In this document: positions 42,164 to 51,082 of the stretch, in pieces
Numbering within the stretch: position 1 is the stretch's first letter
How the letters are laid out: each line of letters begins with the position of its first letter
Source: Cohnella mopanensis
Lineage (GTDB): Bacteria; Bacillota; Bacilli; Paenibacillales; Paenibacillaceae
Assembly: GCF_022352055.1 (NCBI RefSeq)
Contig: NZ_JAKRWM010000014.1
Span: 62,001-126,000 of the forward strand
Reading direction: 5' to 3'
DNA length: 64,000 bases
Notes under the pieces: model-generated
The model's input: only the letters and a program-made list of their open reading frames with translations
What the model was told of the DNA's origin: nothing
The model's database searches: none
Translations under genes and position numbers: made by a program

Positions 42164-43045
42164 TTATCCTTTCACGGCGCCGGCTACCATTCCTTTCGTT
42201 ATTTTCTCGCTTAGCAAGAAATAAATCAGGATGACCGGCAGAGCTCCGAGCACGAGGAAGGCCCCGATCGCTCCGTAGTTGACCGAATATTGGCTGACAA
42301 AACTGTTGACCCCGAATGGAAGCGTCTTGAGCTTCTCGGATGAAATGAAAGTAGCCGCAAGGATATACTCGTTCCAGATATTAATAAATGCCAGAATACA
42401 TACGGTCACGATCGGGGGAACCGTGATCGGAAGAACGATGGAAGTGAATATCCGGTAAACGCTTGCACCATCCATAATACCCGATTCTTCGATCTCTTGG
42501 GGGATCGTTTTCATAAAACCGCTAAGAATGAAGACGGCAATTGGCGTTTGGAAGGCGATATAAGGCAATATCAGCGACAAGCGCGTGTTCAGAATGTCCA
42601 AATTTTTGAAAATGAGCATAAGAGGAAGCAAAGTTGCTTGCAACGGAACCATCATCCCGAGCAAGAAGGCGAGAAGCACGAGTTGGCCGTATTTCCAACG
42701 GAATCGGGAGATCGCGTAGGCTGCCAACGATGCCAGAAGAATGACGCTAATCATTGTGACGGAAGTCACGAGAACGCTGTTGGACAGATACCGCCAGTAA
42801 TTGCCGCTTTCGATGGCGGACGTGTAGTTGCTCCATTGCCATACGGCAGGAAGAGAGAAGAAACTGCCGGACAGGATTTCTTCATTCGTCTTGAACGAAT
42901 AGATGAGTAGCCACAAGAGAGGATAGAGCTGCGTGACGAGCAGAATGCCGAATATAACGAATACGATGGTCTTAGTGATGGAAAAGCCTCTACGCCGGGC
43001 ATGGGCCGCAGGCTTGATGACCTTCGCGGTTGTGGATGGGCTCAT
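42164..43045 (-). CDS. Carbohydrate ABC transporter permease, MalG type (CUT1)
   Basis: 293 residues with about six membrane segments. The ABC-contact loop is EIEESGIMDGASVYRIFTSI followed by VLPITVPPIVTV, the EAA motif of CUT1 permeases. AAAAGGAGG before the ATG. It pairs with the MalF-type permease 16 bp upstream. No ATPase gene is in the cluster, so a shared MsmX-like ATPase elsewhere is expected. Confidence 0.94.
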   Translation of the reverse strand: MSPSTTAKVIKPAAHARRRGFSITKTIVFVIFGILLVTQLYPLLWLLIYSFKTNEEILSGSFFSLPAVWQWSNYTSAIESGNYWRYLSNSVLVTSVTMISVILLASLAAYAISRFRWKYGQLVLLAFLLGMMVPLQATLLPLMLIFKNLDILNTRLSLILPYIAFQTPIAVFILSGFMKTIPQEIEESGIMDGASVYRIFTSIVLPITVPPIVTVCILAFINIWNEYILAATFISSEKLKTLPFGVNSFVSQYSVNYGAIGAFLVLGALPVILIYFLLSEKITKGMVAGAVKG

Positions 43046-43061
43046 AAGGCGCGCCTCCTTT

Positions 43062-43955
43062 TTACGAGAATCGTTTGTCTAACCGGTTGAATAGGAAGTT
43101 GATGATTACGGTTGCCAGAAGGCAGACGACGACCAAGAATGAAGCGATGGCACTACCGTATCCGTACTTCATCGACAGGAACGACATATTGTACATAACG
43201 CTCGCTATAACATCGGTTGCATGTGCAGGACCGCCGCCCGTCATGACCATGATGAGGTCGAACGACTGGAGAGAACCGATGAAGGAGAGCACGACGGATA
43301 TTTTGAAAATCGGAACGATCAAAGGCAACGTGATATATCGATCGGCCTTGAAGCCTTCGGCGCCGTCAATCTTGGCGGCTTCGTAAATATCGGCCGGAAT
43401 GTTCTGAATTCCGGTGAATTGGATGAGGATATGGTAACCCAAATACTGCCATAGACCGACAATAATGATCGCGTAGATGGCGATTTTCGGTTCGGTTAAC
43501 CAGGAATGCGTCCATGAATCCAATCCGAGTTTGACCAGGATTTGGTTGATCATTCCTCCCATCGATGCCGGATTGTATATCGTCTTCCATAACTGGCCGA
43601 TTACGGCCACGGATAGGATTACCGGAAGAAAATAGCTCGACACGAGGAAACTGGTTCTACGGACGTAACGACTGATCAGAATCGCCACGAATAAGGCAAG
43701 AGGCAATTGCACGAGCATCGAGAATCCCGCCAACAGGAATGTTCGGCCAACTGCGGGCCAGAATACGGGATCGTCTGTGAACATCTTAGTAAAATTGGCA
43801 AGTCCGATGAATTTGGATGTGCCGATACCGTTCCACTGCAACATTCCGTTGTATACGGAAACGATGATCGGAAGGAACACGAGACAGACATACAGGAGCA
43901 AGCACGGAAGCACGAATGCCGCGATCGTCCAGCCGGATACTTTTAACACTTTCAA
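43062..43955 (-). CDS. Carbohydrate ABC transporter permease, MalF type (CUT1)
   Basis: 297 residues from TTG at 43955 (AAGGAGG 8 bases upstream). Six membrane segments; the EAA loop reads PADIYEAAKIDGAEGFKADR followed by YITLPLIVPIFKI. It forms the channel with the MalG-type partner and receives substrate from the lipoprotein encoded upstream. Confidence 0.94.
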   Translation of the reverse strand: MKVLKVSGWTIAAFVLPCLLLYVCLVFLPIIVSVYNGMLQWNGIGTSKFIGLANFTKMFTDDPVFWPAVGRTFLLAGFSMLVQLPLALFVAILISRYVRRTSFLVSSYFLPVILSVAVIGQLWKTIYNPASMGGMINQILVKLGLDSWTHSWLTEPKIAIYAIIIVGLWQYLGYHILIQFTGIQNIPADIYEAAKIDGAEGFKADRYITLPLIVPIFKISVVLSFIGSLQSFDLIMVMTGGGPAHATDVIASVMYNMSFLSMKYGYGSAIASFLVVVCLLATVIINFLFNRLDKRFS

Positions 43956-43995
43956 GGCTTTCGCCTCCTTCGAGCTTTCTCATTATGATGACGAA

Positions 43996-44018
43996 AGGGG
44001 GGCCGCTGGGCGCCCCCT
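43996..44018 (-). promoter_or_regulatory. GC-rich stem-loop between binding-protein and permease genes
   Basis: AGGGGGGCC and GGCGCCCCCT-type arms form a strong hairpin in the 86-bp gap without a T run. Such stems usually protect the binding-protein mRNA or partly end transcription, so the binding protein is made in excess. Confidence 0.65.
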
Positions 44019-44041
44019 CCGTAACAATATATCCACGGATG

Positions 44042-45415
44042 TTATTGTTTGTTTTCTTCGTAGCCTTTTTGATGTTCTTTGGCCACCGCAGCGGAATCTT
44101 TCTTCGCAACGAACAGGTTTTGGATACTGGACAGATGCACTTGAGCCGTTCCTGGATTCATCGTATTGTCGAACGCCAGGTCTCCGCCTTTGACATCTTT
44201 GAACATGTTCATAACTTCCATGGCCATATCGGAGTAACCCGCAGCTTTGAAGTCGCCTTCAACGGTTTGAGCAAGGCCGATAGCTCCTTTTTGCTCAAAC
44301 ATTTCTTTCGGGTAGTTCACCATGAAGTAGTTCAAGAAATCGAGTGTTTCAGCCAAGTGCTTGCTGGATTTGGATACCGCGAATGCGCTACCAGGAGCAA
44401 GCATGAATTGGTTCGGGTCGCCTTTGCCGCCAACCGTAGGGAATTTGAATACTCCGACGTTGCCGTCTTTGCTTACATCAGACGTTTCGATACCGCCGGT
44501 AGCCCAGCTTCCCATGAAGTACATTGCCGCTTTGCCTGTTTTGAACAAGTTCTCGCCCGCGTTGTAATCGAACGACGTTGCGCCTTCTTGGAACGCGCCT
44601 GCTTGAACCAGCGATTGGAACGCATCAACCGCTTGCGTGAATGCCGGATCTTCGAAAGTTCTCTTGCCGTCGACGACGTCTTTCAGGAAGCCAGGGCCAC
44701 CGTTCGTGCGGAGCAAGACGTTCATGAACAAGAACGAACCGGTCCAGGAATCTTTCTCGCCGATGGCGATCGGTGTAATGCCTTTGGCTTTAAGAGTTTT
44801 GACGGCGTCGATCATTTCCTCGAATGTCGTAGGAACTTTAGCGCCAGCTTTCTCGAACAACGATTTGTTGTAGTAGATGAGTGCGATGTTGTTACCGTCC
44901 GGCAAAGCGTACAAGTTGCCGTTGAAAGTGTAGTAATCAAGAATTCCTTCTGTGAACGTGCCTTTCAGGCCGTTTTGCTCGACCATCTCGTTAAGAGGCG
45001 CGAACAGGTCGGCATCTACGAACGGTTGCATTTGCGCAGCCGGATTGACGATCGTGATATCAGGCATTTCTTTGGAAGCCGCTTGCGTTTTGAATTTCAG
45101 CTTTTGCTGGTCGGTGTTCAGGGAGTCGAGCTCGACTTTGACGTTCGTGTGCTCGGCTTCGTACTGGGAAACGACTTTGCGAAGCATTTTGTATTTCGGA
45201 TCGGTCGGGTCTGGGTAGATGTTCTGGAAGGTGATCGTTACCTTGTCCTTGCTAGTAGGGCTGGCAACGCTTGTTTCGGCAGCAGGGCTAGACGGATCAG
45301 CCGCAGCTCCTTTGCTTTCTTTGTTTCCATTGTTTGTGCTTCCGCATGCAGCTAAGCTTACTGCAAGCAAACCTGTCATGACCGTACTAAGCACTCTTTT
45401 GCTTGTCTTATTCAT
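44042..45415 (-). CDS. Sugar ABC transporter substrate-binding lipoprotein (family 1)
   Basis: 457 residues with lipobox LAAC (TVMTGLLAVSLAACGS). It has the family 1 solute-binding pattern: VTITFQNIYPDPTDPKYKML, DITIVNPAAQMQPFVDADLF, then AMYFMGSWATGGIET and a late Trp/aromatic-rich lobe. First gene of the operon with both permeases and the YesM/YesN pair. The substrate is likely an oligosaccharide; nothing in the sequence fixes which. Confidence 0.94.
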   Translation of the reverse strand: MNKTSKRVLSTVMTGLLAVSLAACGSTNNGNKESKGAAADPSSPAAETSVASPTSKDKVTITFQNIYPDPTDPKYKMLRKVVSQYEAEHTNVKVELDSLNTDQQKLKFKTQAASKEMPDITIVNPAAQMQPFVDADLFAPLNEMVEQNGLKGTFTEGILDYYTFNGNLYALPDGNNIALIYYNKSLFEKAGAKVPTTFEEMIDAVKTLKAKGITPIAIGEKDSWTGSFLFMNVLLRTNGGPGFLKDVVDGKRTFEDPAFTQAVDAFQSLVQAGAFQEGATSFDYNAGENLFKTGKAAMYFMGSWATGGIETSDVSKDGNVGVFKFPTVGGKGDPNQFMLAPGSAFAVSKSSKHLAETLDFLNYFMVNYPKEMFEQKGAIGLAQTVEGDFKAAGYSDMAMEVMNMFKDVKGGDLAFDNTMNPGTAQVHLSSIQNLFVAKKDSAAVAKEHQKGYEENKQ

Positions 45416-45610
45416 CTGTATATCCCCCTTGAGGTTGGAATGTCCTCATTATCCGTCGAAACGGGATTGCGAACAATGAAGTTACTTAGGAGAAGATGTT
45501 TACTTTTTAAAGGTCGTTATCCAGCGGGGGGTCTGGATCCATGCTCTCATTCCCTTGTGATCTCCAATCGGAGCGGGGAATATGCCTTAATATAGTAAAA
45601 CAACTCAGCT

Positions 45611-46264
45611 CTAATATAACGCGCGGTCGCTAGCGGCTTTAACGGCTTCTGCGCGATGCCGAACCCCCAATTTTGCATAGAGCGTAGACACATAGTTTTT
45701 AACTGTACCTTCGCTTAGACGAAGATCCGCTGCGATTTCTTTATTCGTGGCCCCGGAACATAATTTTCTTAAGATGTCGATATCTCTAGAGGTTAATGTC
45801 TCTTGCGCATTATTCGAATGAGAGGCCGCCAAGCGAGTGCGGAATTGGATTTCCGGGGCGTATTTCCTCCAATCGGAGGCCCATAGCGAAGGGATCCAAT
45901 CCTGCCGAACGATACTCCTAATCGCCGTAATGAGCAGATCAGGCGGAATTTCCTTCATGAAGCAGGCCGTCGCCCCCGCGTTCATAGCGTCGATAAGCCA
46001 TTCTTCGTGATGAAAGGTCGTTAATACGATCATCTGCGGCTTGGGCGGCATGTCCCTTATTCGGCGCATGGCGGTAACGCCATCCATGTCCGGCATTCGC
46101 AGGTCCATTAAGATGAGATTCGCCGGGACGCGTTCCATCAATGCGACGGCTTCCGTACCTGTCGCGGCCGTCCAAGCCACTTCCATGTCCGGCTCTAAAG
46201 CCAGTACGATGGCCAAGCTCTCCCGTATTAAAGCTTGATCCTCGGCAATGCCTATTCTGATCAT
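45611..46264 (-). CDS. NarL/LuxR family response regulator
   Basis: 217 residues. Receiver domain with IAEDQALI, phospho-Asp in LILMDLRMPDMDG and the Lys in CFMKEIPP; LuxR helix-turn-helix at about 150-212 (LTSRDIDILRKLCSGATNKE, then IAADLRLSEGTVKNYVSTLY). It overlaps the kinase gene end by 4 bp (ATGA type). The pair is of the LiaRS/DesKR type. Confidence 0.94.
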   Translation of the reverse strand: MIRIGIAEDQALIRESLAIVLALEPDMEVAWTAATGTEAVALMERVPANLILMDLRMPDMDGVTAMRRIRDMPPKPQMIVLTTFHHEEWLIDAMNAGATACFMKEIPPDLLITAIRSIVRQDWIPSLWASDWRKYAPEIQFRTRLAASHSNNAQETLTSRDIDILRKLCSGATNKEIAADLRLSEGTVKNYVSTLYAKLGVRHRAEAVKAASDRALY

Positions 46265-47469
46265 TGGGTAAGCTCCTTCATTTTAGAGCGATAAGGAAGG
46301 GTGACAGAGACGATTGTTCCTGTTCCTTGTAACCCGGCTCCTGTCATTTTCAACGATCCCCCGTTTGTGTGCACAAGCTCTTTCATCGTCTTGATGCCAA
46401 TTCCGTATGCGGACGTGGTTTGGGATAGAGAATCGATGCCTTTTCCATTGTCCCTGATCGTAAGAACGATTTCTTCCTCCCCTGATTCCAGGGTCACATT
46501 AACCGCCTCGGCTTCGCCGTGGCGAACGGCATTCGTCATAGACTCTATAACCGTTCGGGCGATCGTCTCGGCTGTCGGGGCGGGATACTCTAACCGATGC
46601 CAATCGATCGAAGGAGATACGTTAAGCGATATGGACATCTTCGTCACTTGGCTGAAGCGATGTATGGATTGTTCCATGAATCTCATCCATTCGGCGGGCG
46701 ATTGCCTTCCATCGTTCCATTGCATGACGGCGTTTCTCATTTCTTGCAAACCTTCCATTGAGGCTTCCCTGGCTTTCGTAATAAACTCCACCCTCTTGTC
46801 TCCTTCCAGCCTTAATGCGACATCCAATGCCCGGGTAATGGCCGTCCAATACTGGCCGGTTCGGTCGTGGAGCTGTCCGGCGATGCGCATCCGTTCTTCT
46901 TCTTTCACCCTCAATTCTTGCTCGAAAGCGGATATCGCGGTCAGGCGTCTAGCTTGTTCTCTCTCTCTTAAGAGGGAACCTAGAACGAAGGCGTATAAGC
47001 CTGCGATAAATAGCAGCGAAAGTTGAAGGTAAGGGGTGGAATGAAACAAGCGGTGAAGCCCAAGGATAGCGGTCATCTCCAGCAACGTGATCCATAAGCA
47101 ATCTTGCCATTTCAGATGAATGCATGAACGTACGAGAGGGGAAATAAGCACGAATAGGACTATGCCGTCTTGCAGGACTAACGCCCAGATCGTGATGAGC
47201 GCGGTCTCTGCTAGGATACCTATCTTTAACGTTGGCGATGGGGAGTCCGGTGTTTTCCATTGGTCGCCCACGCACCAGGCCATAATGCCGACGCTAATCG
47301 TCCAATCCATGAATGACCACTGTCCGGCTTGTATGTAAGCACCGATCCAAACGGCAGCATAACCTGCCAATCGTAATAAAATAAACGTCAATCTCAATAG
47401 AATTCCTCCCGAATATGGCGAAGAGATGACCTTGGTCAGTATCCATGTGACTATCGCAACCGCTAACAT
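46261..47469 (-). CDS. Sensor histidine kinase, HPK7 (DesK/LiaS-like)
   Basis: 402 residues. Five to six membrane segments in the first 165 residues, a coiled linker (REREQARRLTAISAFEQELR), then the HisKA_3 box with phospho-His in AGQLHDRTGQYWTAITRALD and the ATPase motifs ESMTNAVRHGEAEAV and IRDNGKGID. Multi-span input domains without an extracellular sensor suggest a membrane-state or lipophilic signal. The target genes are not evident. Confidence 0.9.
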   Translation of the reverse strand: MLAVAIVTWILTKVISSPYSGGILLRLTFILLRLAGYAAVWIGAYIQAGQWSFMDWTISVGIMAWCVGDQWKTPDSPSPTLKIGILAETALITIWALVLQDGIVLFVLISPLVRSCIHLKWQDCLWITLLEMTAILGLHRLFHSTPYLQLSLLFIAGLYAFVLGSLLREREQARRLTAISAFEQELRVKEEERMRIAGQLHDRTGQYWTAITRALDVALRLEGDKRVEFITKAREASMEGLQEMRNAVMQWNDGRQSPAEWMRFMEQSIHRFSQVTKMSISLNVSPSIDWHRLEYPAPTAETIARTVIESMTNAVRHGEAEAVNVTLESGEEEIVLTIRDNGKGIDSLSQTTSAYGIGIKTMKELVHTNGGSLKMTGAGLQGTGTIVSVTLPYRSKMKELTQ

Positions 47470-47524
47470 AATCGTATCACATGGAACGATAATCCATAAT
47501 CGACATTTTTAACAGGAGGGATTA

Positions 47525-48205
47525 ATGATGTTAGCCGGACATTATTCCGTTAGCTATTTGCTTAAGAAGGCGGATTCCGAGATTAAGTTATGGCAGTTGT
47601 TCTTGGCCGTTCAGTGGTTGGATGTCGTGTGGAGCCTATTCATCCTATTTGGAATCGAGAAAGCGGACACGCAACATTCTCTCCCCGCCAGCCCGATTCA
47701 TTTAACGTATATGCCTTACACGCACGGGTTTCTCTCATCATTGCTGTGGTCGGGAGCAGCTTACTTAGGCTACAGAGTATTTTACAGGGGAAAAGGGAGT
47801 GGGAAAGGGAGTAGGAAATCCGCGCTCGTAATCGCGTCGGCTGTTTTTTCACACTGGGTGCTGGACTTGATTGTGCATGATCACGATTTACCATTGCTGG
47901 GCGATCGTTATAAAGTGGGATTCGGTGTTTACCATAGTATTTTCTGGAGCTTGTTCATCGAATTCGGCTTGTTGTTGATCGGACTATTTATCTATATGAG
48001 GTCTACGGAGGGGAAGGGCTCCTTCTTAGGTAAATACGGAATGGGATTTGTTTTTGTTATTTTGTTGCTATTTAACGTAGTTTCCATATGGGGGCCTCAT
48101 CCGCCTAACGAGAAAGTCGTGGCCGTATTCAATTTCTGTTATTATGTCGGTTTTACTTGGGTGATCTCGCGGCTGGAACGTCGAAGAGCGTTATCTAGGT
48201 TATGA
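47525..48205 (+). CDS. Membrane protein of unknown function
   Basis: 226 residues with AGGAGGG before the ATG. About five membrane segments. His and Asp residues occur in membrane-adjacent positions (LAGHYSVSYLLKK, PYTHGFLSSLLWSG, HWVLDLIVHDHDLPLLG), which is reminiscent of the YdjM-type metal-dependent membrane hydrolases. It is divergent from the HPK7 kinase and could be a target of that two-component system. Confidence 0.72.
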   Translation: MMLAGHYSVSYLLKKADSEIKLWQLFLAVQWLDVVWSLFILFGIEKADTQHSLPASPIHLTYMPYTHGFLSSLLWSGAAYLGYRVFYRGKGSGKGSRKSALVIASAVFSHWVLDLIVHDHDLPLLGDRYKVGFGVYHSIFWSLFIEFGLLLIGLFIYMRSTEGKGSFLGKYGMGFVFVILLLFNVVSIWGPHPPNEKVVAVFNFCYYVGFTWVISRLERRRALSRL

Positions 48206-48268
48206 CAGCTCTACTTGATTCACAAATCGGATATGGGATGGTGGGGGCAAATTTCCCCCGTTAGATCA

Positions 48269-48299
48269 TCGAATAACGGCACCGTGTGCCGCTATTCGA
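48269..48299. terminator. Hairpin downstream of membrane-protein gene
   Basis: TCGAATAACGGCA and TGCCGCTATTCGA pair at 12 of 13 positions. No T run follows, so termination is uncertain. It lies between convergent genes. Confidence 0.5.
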
Positions 48300-48365
48300 A
48301 ATTCGCGCCATCGCCGGAATAGTCCGACGGCCCGGCTGAACTAGCACGCTGGGTAAAATCGCAAC

Positions 48366-50495
48366 TCAGCTGTTTTTCTTCTCCATAGCGGCTTTAAGCA
48401 ATTCCCCAAGGTTGGAGCCCAAGGGCTCCTCTTGTTTTTTGGAATATTGACTAACCAGCTTCTGTTGCTCGCGTTTATTCATATGCTTGCTATCCTTATT
48501 TACCATCTCCGTAATTCCGCAGGGTAAGCACTGAACGTACTTGCCGGCTTTGCCCTCTTTCATCTCCATCTTCTTATGGCATTGAGGGCAGCGACGATTG
48601 GAGAGCTGCTTGTCGTCCGAACGGCGGTAACCGCAGTCTTCGCTCGGGCAGACGAGGATAAGCCCGCGCTTCGATTTCTTCTCGAGCAGCCGGGTTCCGC
48701 AATCCGGGCAGTGGCTGCTCGATACGTTATGCGGAACATAGGAAGCTTCGCTCTTCTTGACGCCGGATACCAGTTCTCTCGCCATCTCCCGGATGCCGTT
48801 AAGGAAGGGCTCCGGCTTGCCTTGTCCGCGCGCGATCCGTTCCAGCTCCGACTCCCAGCGGGCCGTCAGCTCCGGCGTTCGCAAGTCGGCGGGAGCCAGT
48901 TCGATCAGTTGCTTGCCCTTGCCCGTCGGGTGCAGCAGATTGCTCTGCCGCTCGATCGTATCGGAGCTGACCAATTTCTCGATGATGTCGGCGCGAGTCG
49001 CTGGCGTTCCGAGTCCGTGCTTCTCCATCTGCGTCAGCAGAGCGGCTTCGGTGTACCGTTTCGGAGGCATCGTTCTTCCGTTCTGGATACGGCATTGCTT
49101 CACCTCAAGCGATTCGCCCTCGCGCAGCTCCGGCAGCATTGCCGCGCTATCTTCCGCGTCTTCCTCGGAGTCCTCTTCCTCCATTGATTGACCGTCATAG
49201 ACGGCTCGCCAACCGTTGTCCTTGATCGTCGTGCCTTTGGCGGACAATGTCTCACCCGAGACCTCAATGGTGACGGCGACCTGATCGAAGCGTGCCGGAG
49301 CGTAGAATAGGCTGATGAAGCGTTTTACGATCAGATCGTATAGCCTGCGTTCTTCCGTAGTAAGCAGATTCAGATGTACGGCTTGCTCCGTTGGAATGAT
49401 GGCGTGATGGTCGGTAACCTTGCTATCGTCCACGACCCGCTTGCTCAGAGGCAAAGCTCCGCGCAGTAGAGGCCTTGCCAGCGGTGCATAGGGGCCGACA
49501 GCAATGCTCGACAGCCTTTCCTTCAGCGTATCCGCCATGTCCGAGGTCAGATAACGCGAATCCGTTCGCGGGTAAGTAACCAGCTTATGCTGTTCATAGA
49601 GCCGTTGCAGGACGTTGGAGGTTTGTTTGGCCGAAAACCCTAGCATGCGATTAGCATCCCTTTGTAATTCGGTCAAATCGTAGGCGAGGGGATGCGGTAC
49701 GGATTTCTCGCTTTTCTTGAGCTTGGAAATACGGCCGGTGCCGCCTGCAAGCTTCTCCTGCAACTGCTTGGCCTTGTCCGCGTCGAAGATTCGCGAATCC
49801 CCGTTCGCGCTCCGCCATAGCGCTTCGAACTTGCCGAAGCTTACGCGCAAGAGACTGTATTCCTCCGAACGGAAAGCGATAATTTCTTTCTCCCGTTGCA
49901 TGATCATGCCGAGTGATGGCGTCTGCACGCGTCCGGCGGACAGAGGGGAACCGAATTTGCAAGTTAAAGCGCGCGTTACGTTAAGCCCGATCATCCAATC
50001 GGCTTCGGCGCGGCAACGAGCCGATTGGTACAACCGCTCGAATTGGCTGCCCGGCTTGAGCGATGCGAAGCCTTCCTTGATCGCTTTATCGGTCTGGGAG
50101 GAGATCCATAGCCGTTGGAACGGCTTCGTCCACTTGGCCATGTCGATAATCCATCTGGCTAACAGTTCGCCTTCCCGCGCGGCGTCGGTCGCGACGATCA
50201 GTTCGCCGATATCCGGTCTGCGTAGAAGTTGCTGCACCGCTTTGTACTGATGGCTGCTTTCCCGCAGCACCTTCAGCTTCATGCGGTCGGGCAGAATCGG
50301 CAGATCCTCCAGAGCCCAAGTCCCTAGCTTCTTGTCGTAATCCTCGGGTTCGGATAATCCGACCAGATGGCCAAGCGCCCAAGTCACGACGTACTTGGGT
50401 CCTTCTATATAGCTTTTATTCTTATTGTGGCTCCCCATCACGCGAGCGATTTCCCGCGCGACGGATGGCTTCTCCGCTAAGACTAATGTTTTCAT
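48366..50495 (-). CDS. topB: DNA topoisomerase III
   Basis: 709 residues, the normal length. N-terminal Toprim (LVLAEKPSVAREIARVMG; VATDAAREGELLARWI), type IA core (LSAGRVQTPSLGMI), catalytic Tyr in VTYPRTDSRYLT, and LMEKHGLGTPATRAD-type motif (LLTQMEKHGLGTPATRADII). The C-terminus has two zinc-ribbon motifs (SHCPDCGTRLLEKK...CPSEDCGYRR and RRCPQCHKKM...CLPCGI). It decatenates and relaxes DNA in the cytoplasm. No mobile-element genes are nearby, so this looks like the chromosomal copy. Confidence 0.96.
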   Translation of the reverse strand: MKTLVLAEKPSVAREIARVMGSHNKNKSYIEGPKYVVTWALGHLVGLSEPEDYDKKLGTWALEDLPILPDRMKLKVLRESSHQYKAVQQLLRRPDIGELIVATDAAREGELLARWIIDMAKWTKPFQRLWISSQTDKAIKEGFASLKPGSQFERLYQSARCRAEADWMIGLNVTRALTCKFGSPLSAGRVQTPSLGMIMQREKEIIAFRSEEYSLLRVSFGKFEALWRSANGDSRIFDADKAKQLQEKLAGGTGRISKLKKSEKSVPHPLAYDLTELQRDANRMLGFSAKQTSNVLQRLYEQHKLVTYPRTDSRYLTSDMADTLKERLSSIAVGPYAPLARPLLRGALPLSKRVVDDSKVTDHHAIIPTEQAVHLNLLTTEERRLYDLIVKRFISLFYAPARFDQVAVTIEVSGETLSAKGTTIKDNGWRAVYDGQSMEEEDSEEDAEDSAAMLPELREGESLEVKQCRIQNGRTMPPKRYTEAALLTQMEKHGLGTPATRADIIEKLVSSDTIERQSNLLHPTGKGKQLIELAPADLRTPELTARWESELERIARGQGKPEPFLNGIREMARELVSGVKKSEASYVPHNVSSSHCPDCGTRLLEKKSKRGLILVCPSEDCGYRRSDDKQLSNRRCPQCHKKMEMKEGKAGKYVQCLPCGITEMVNKDSKHMNKREQQKLVSQYSKKQEEPLGSNLGELLKAAMEKKNS

Positions 50496-50620
50496 TGGAT
50501 TAATTGTTCACTCCTGCACTTATATTCATCGATGGATGTTCTTTTTCGTTCGTGAATCATGAGGTGAGTATATTACCGGATGGTTATAGTATAACATCTA
50601 GATGAAGGGGGCTGAATCAT

Positions 50621-50950
50621 TTGAGCGAAAGCAATCGGGGTAAGAATAGGGAGTATTACGCGGTTATTTTTACTAGCCAACGCACAGACGGAGAAAACGG
50701 GTACGGAGAAGTGGCTGACGAGATGGTAAGATTGGCTGCAGAGCAACCCGGCTTCATAGACGTTGAAAGCGTCCGAAACTCTTCCGGGTTCGGCATTACG
50801 ATTTCTTATTGGGAGAGCTTAGAGGCGATAAGCAACTGGAAGCGGGTCGAAGCCCACAAGGCTGCCCAAGAGCAGGGAAAGCAAGCGTGGTATGAGCATT
50901 ATCATGTAAAAATTTGCAAAGTCGAACGAGAATATTCGATGAGAAAATGA
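50621..50950 (+). CDS. Antibiotic biosynthesis monooxygenase (ABM) domain protein
   Basis: 109 residues, TTG start with AAGGGGG upstream. The ferredoxin-like ABM pattern is visible: YYAVIFTSQRTDGENGYGEV, AAEQPGFIDVESVRNSSGFG, then ISYWESLEAISNWKRVEAH and WYEHYHVKICKVE. It resembles YczJ-like heme-degrading or quinol monooxygenase relatives. Function unproved. A terminator follows. Confidence 0.88.
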   Translation: MSESNRGKNREYYAVIFTSQRTDGENGYGEVADEMVRLAAEQPGFIDVESVRNSSGFGITISYWESLEAISNWKRVEAHKAAQEQGKQAWYEHYHVKICKVEREYSMRK

Positions 50951-50964
50951 GTGGTACGCAAGCA

Positions 50965-50994
50965 AAAATCACCTTGACCGGGTGGTTTTTTTAT
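50965..50994 (+). terminator. Terminator after ABM gene
   Basis: AAATCACC-TTGACCG-GGTGGTTT followed by TTTTTA. Confidence 0.8.
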
Positions 50995-51082
50995 TAGGCG
51001 CGACAACTTTGTAGAAAAATGTCGCATATAGATGATATGATATCCCCATTACTGAAAAGGAAATTATTAGGGGGTAATAGGG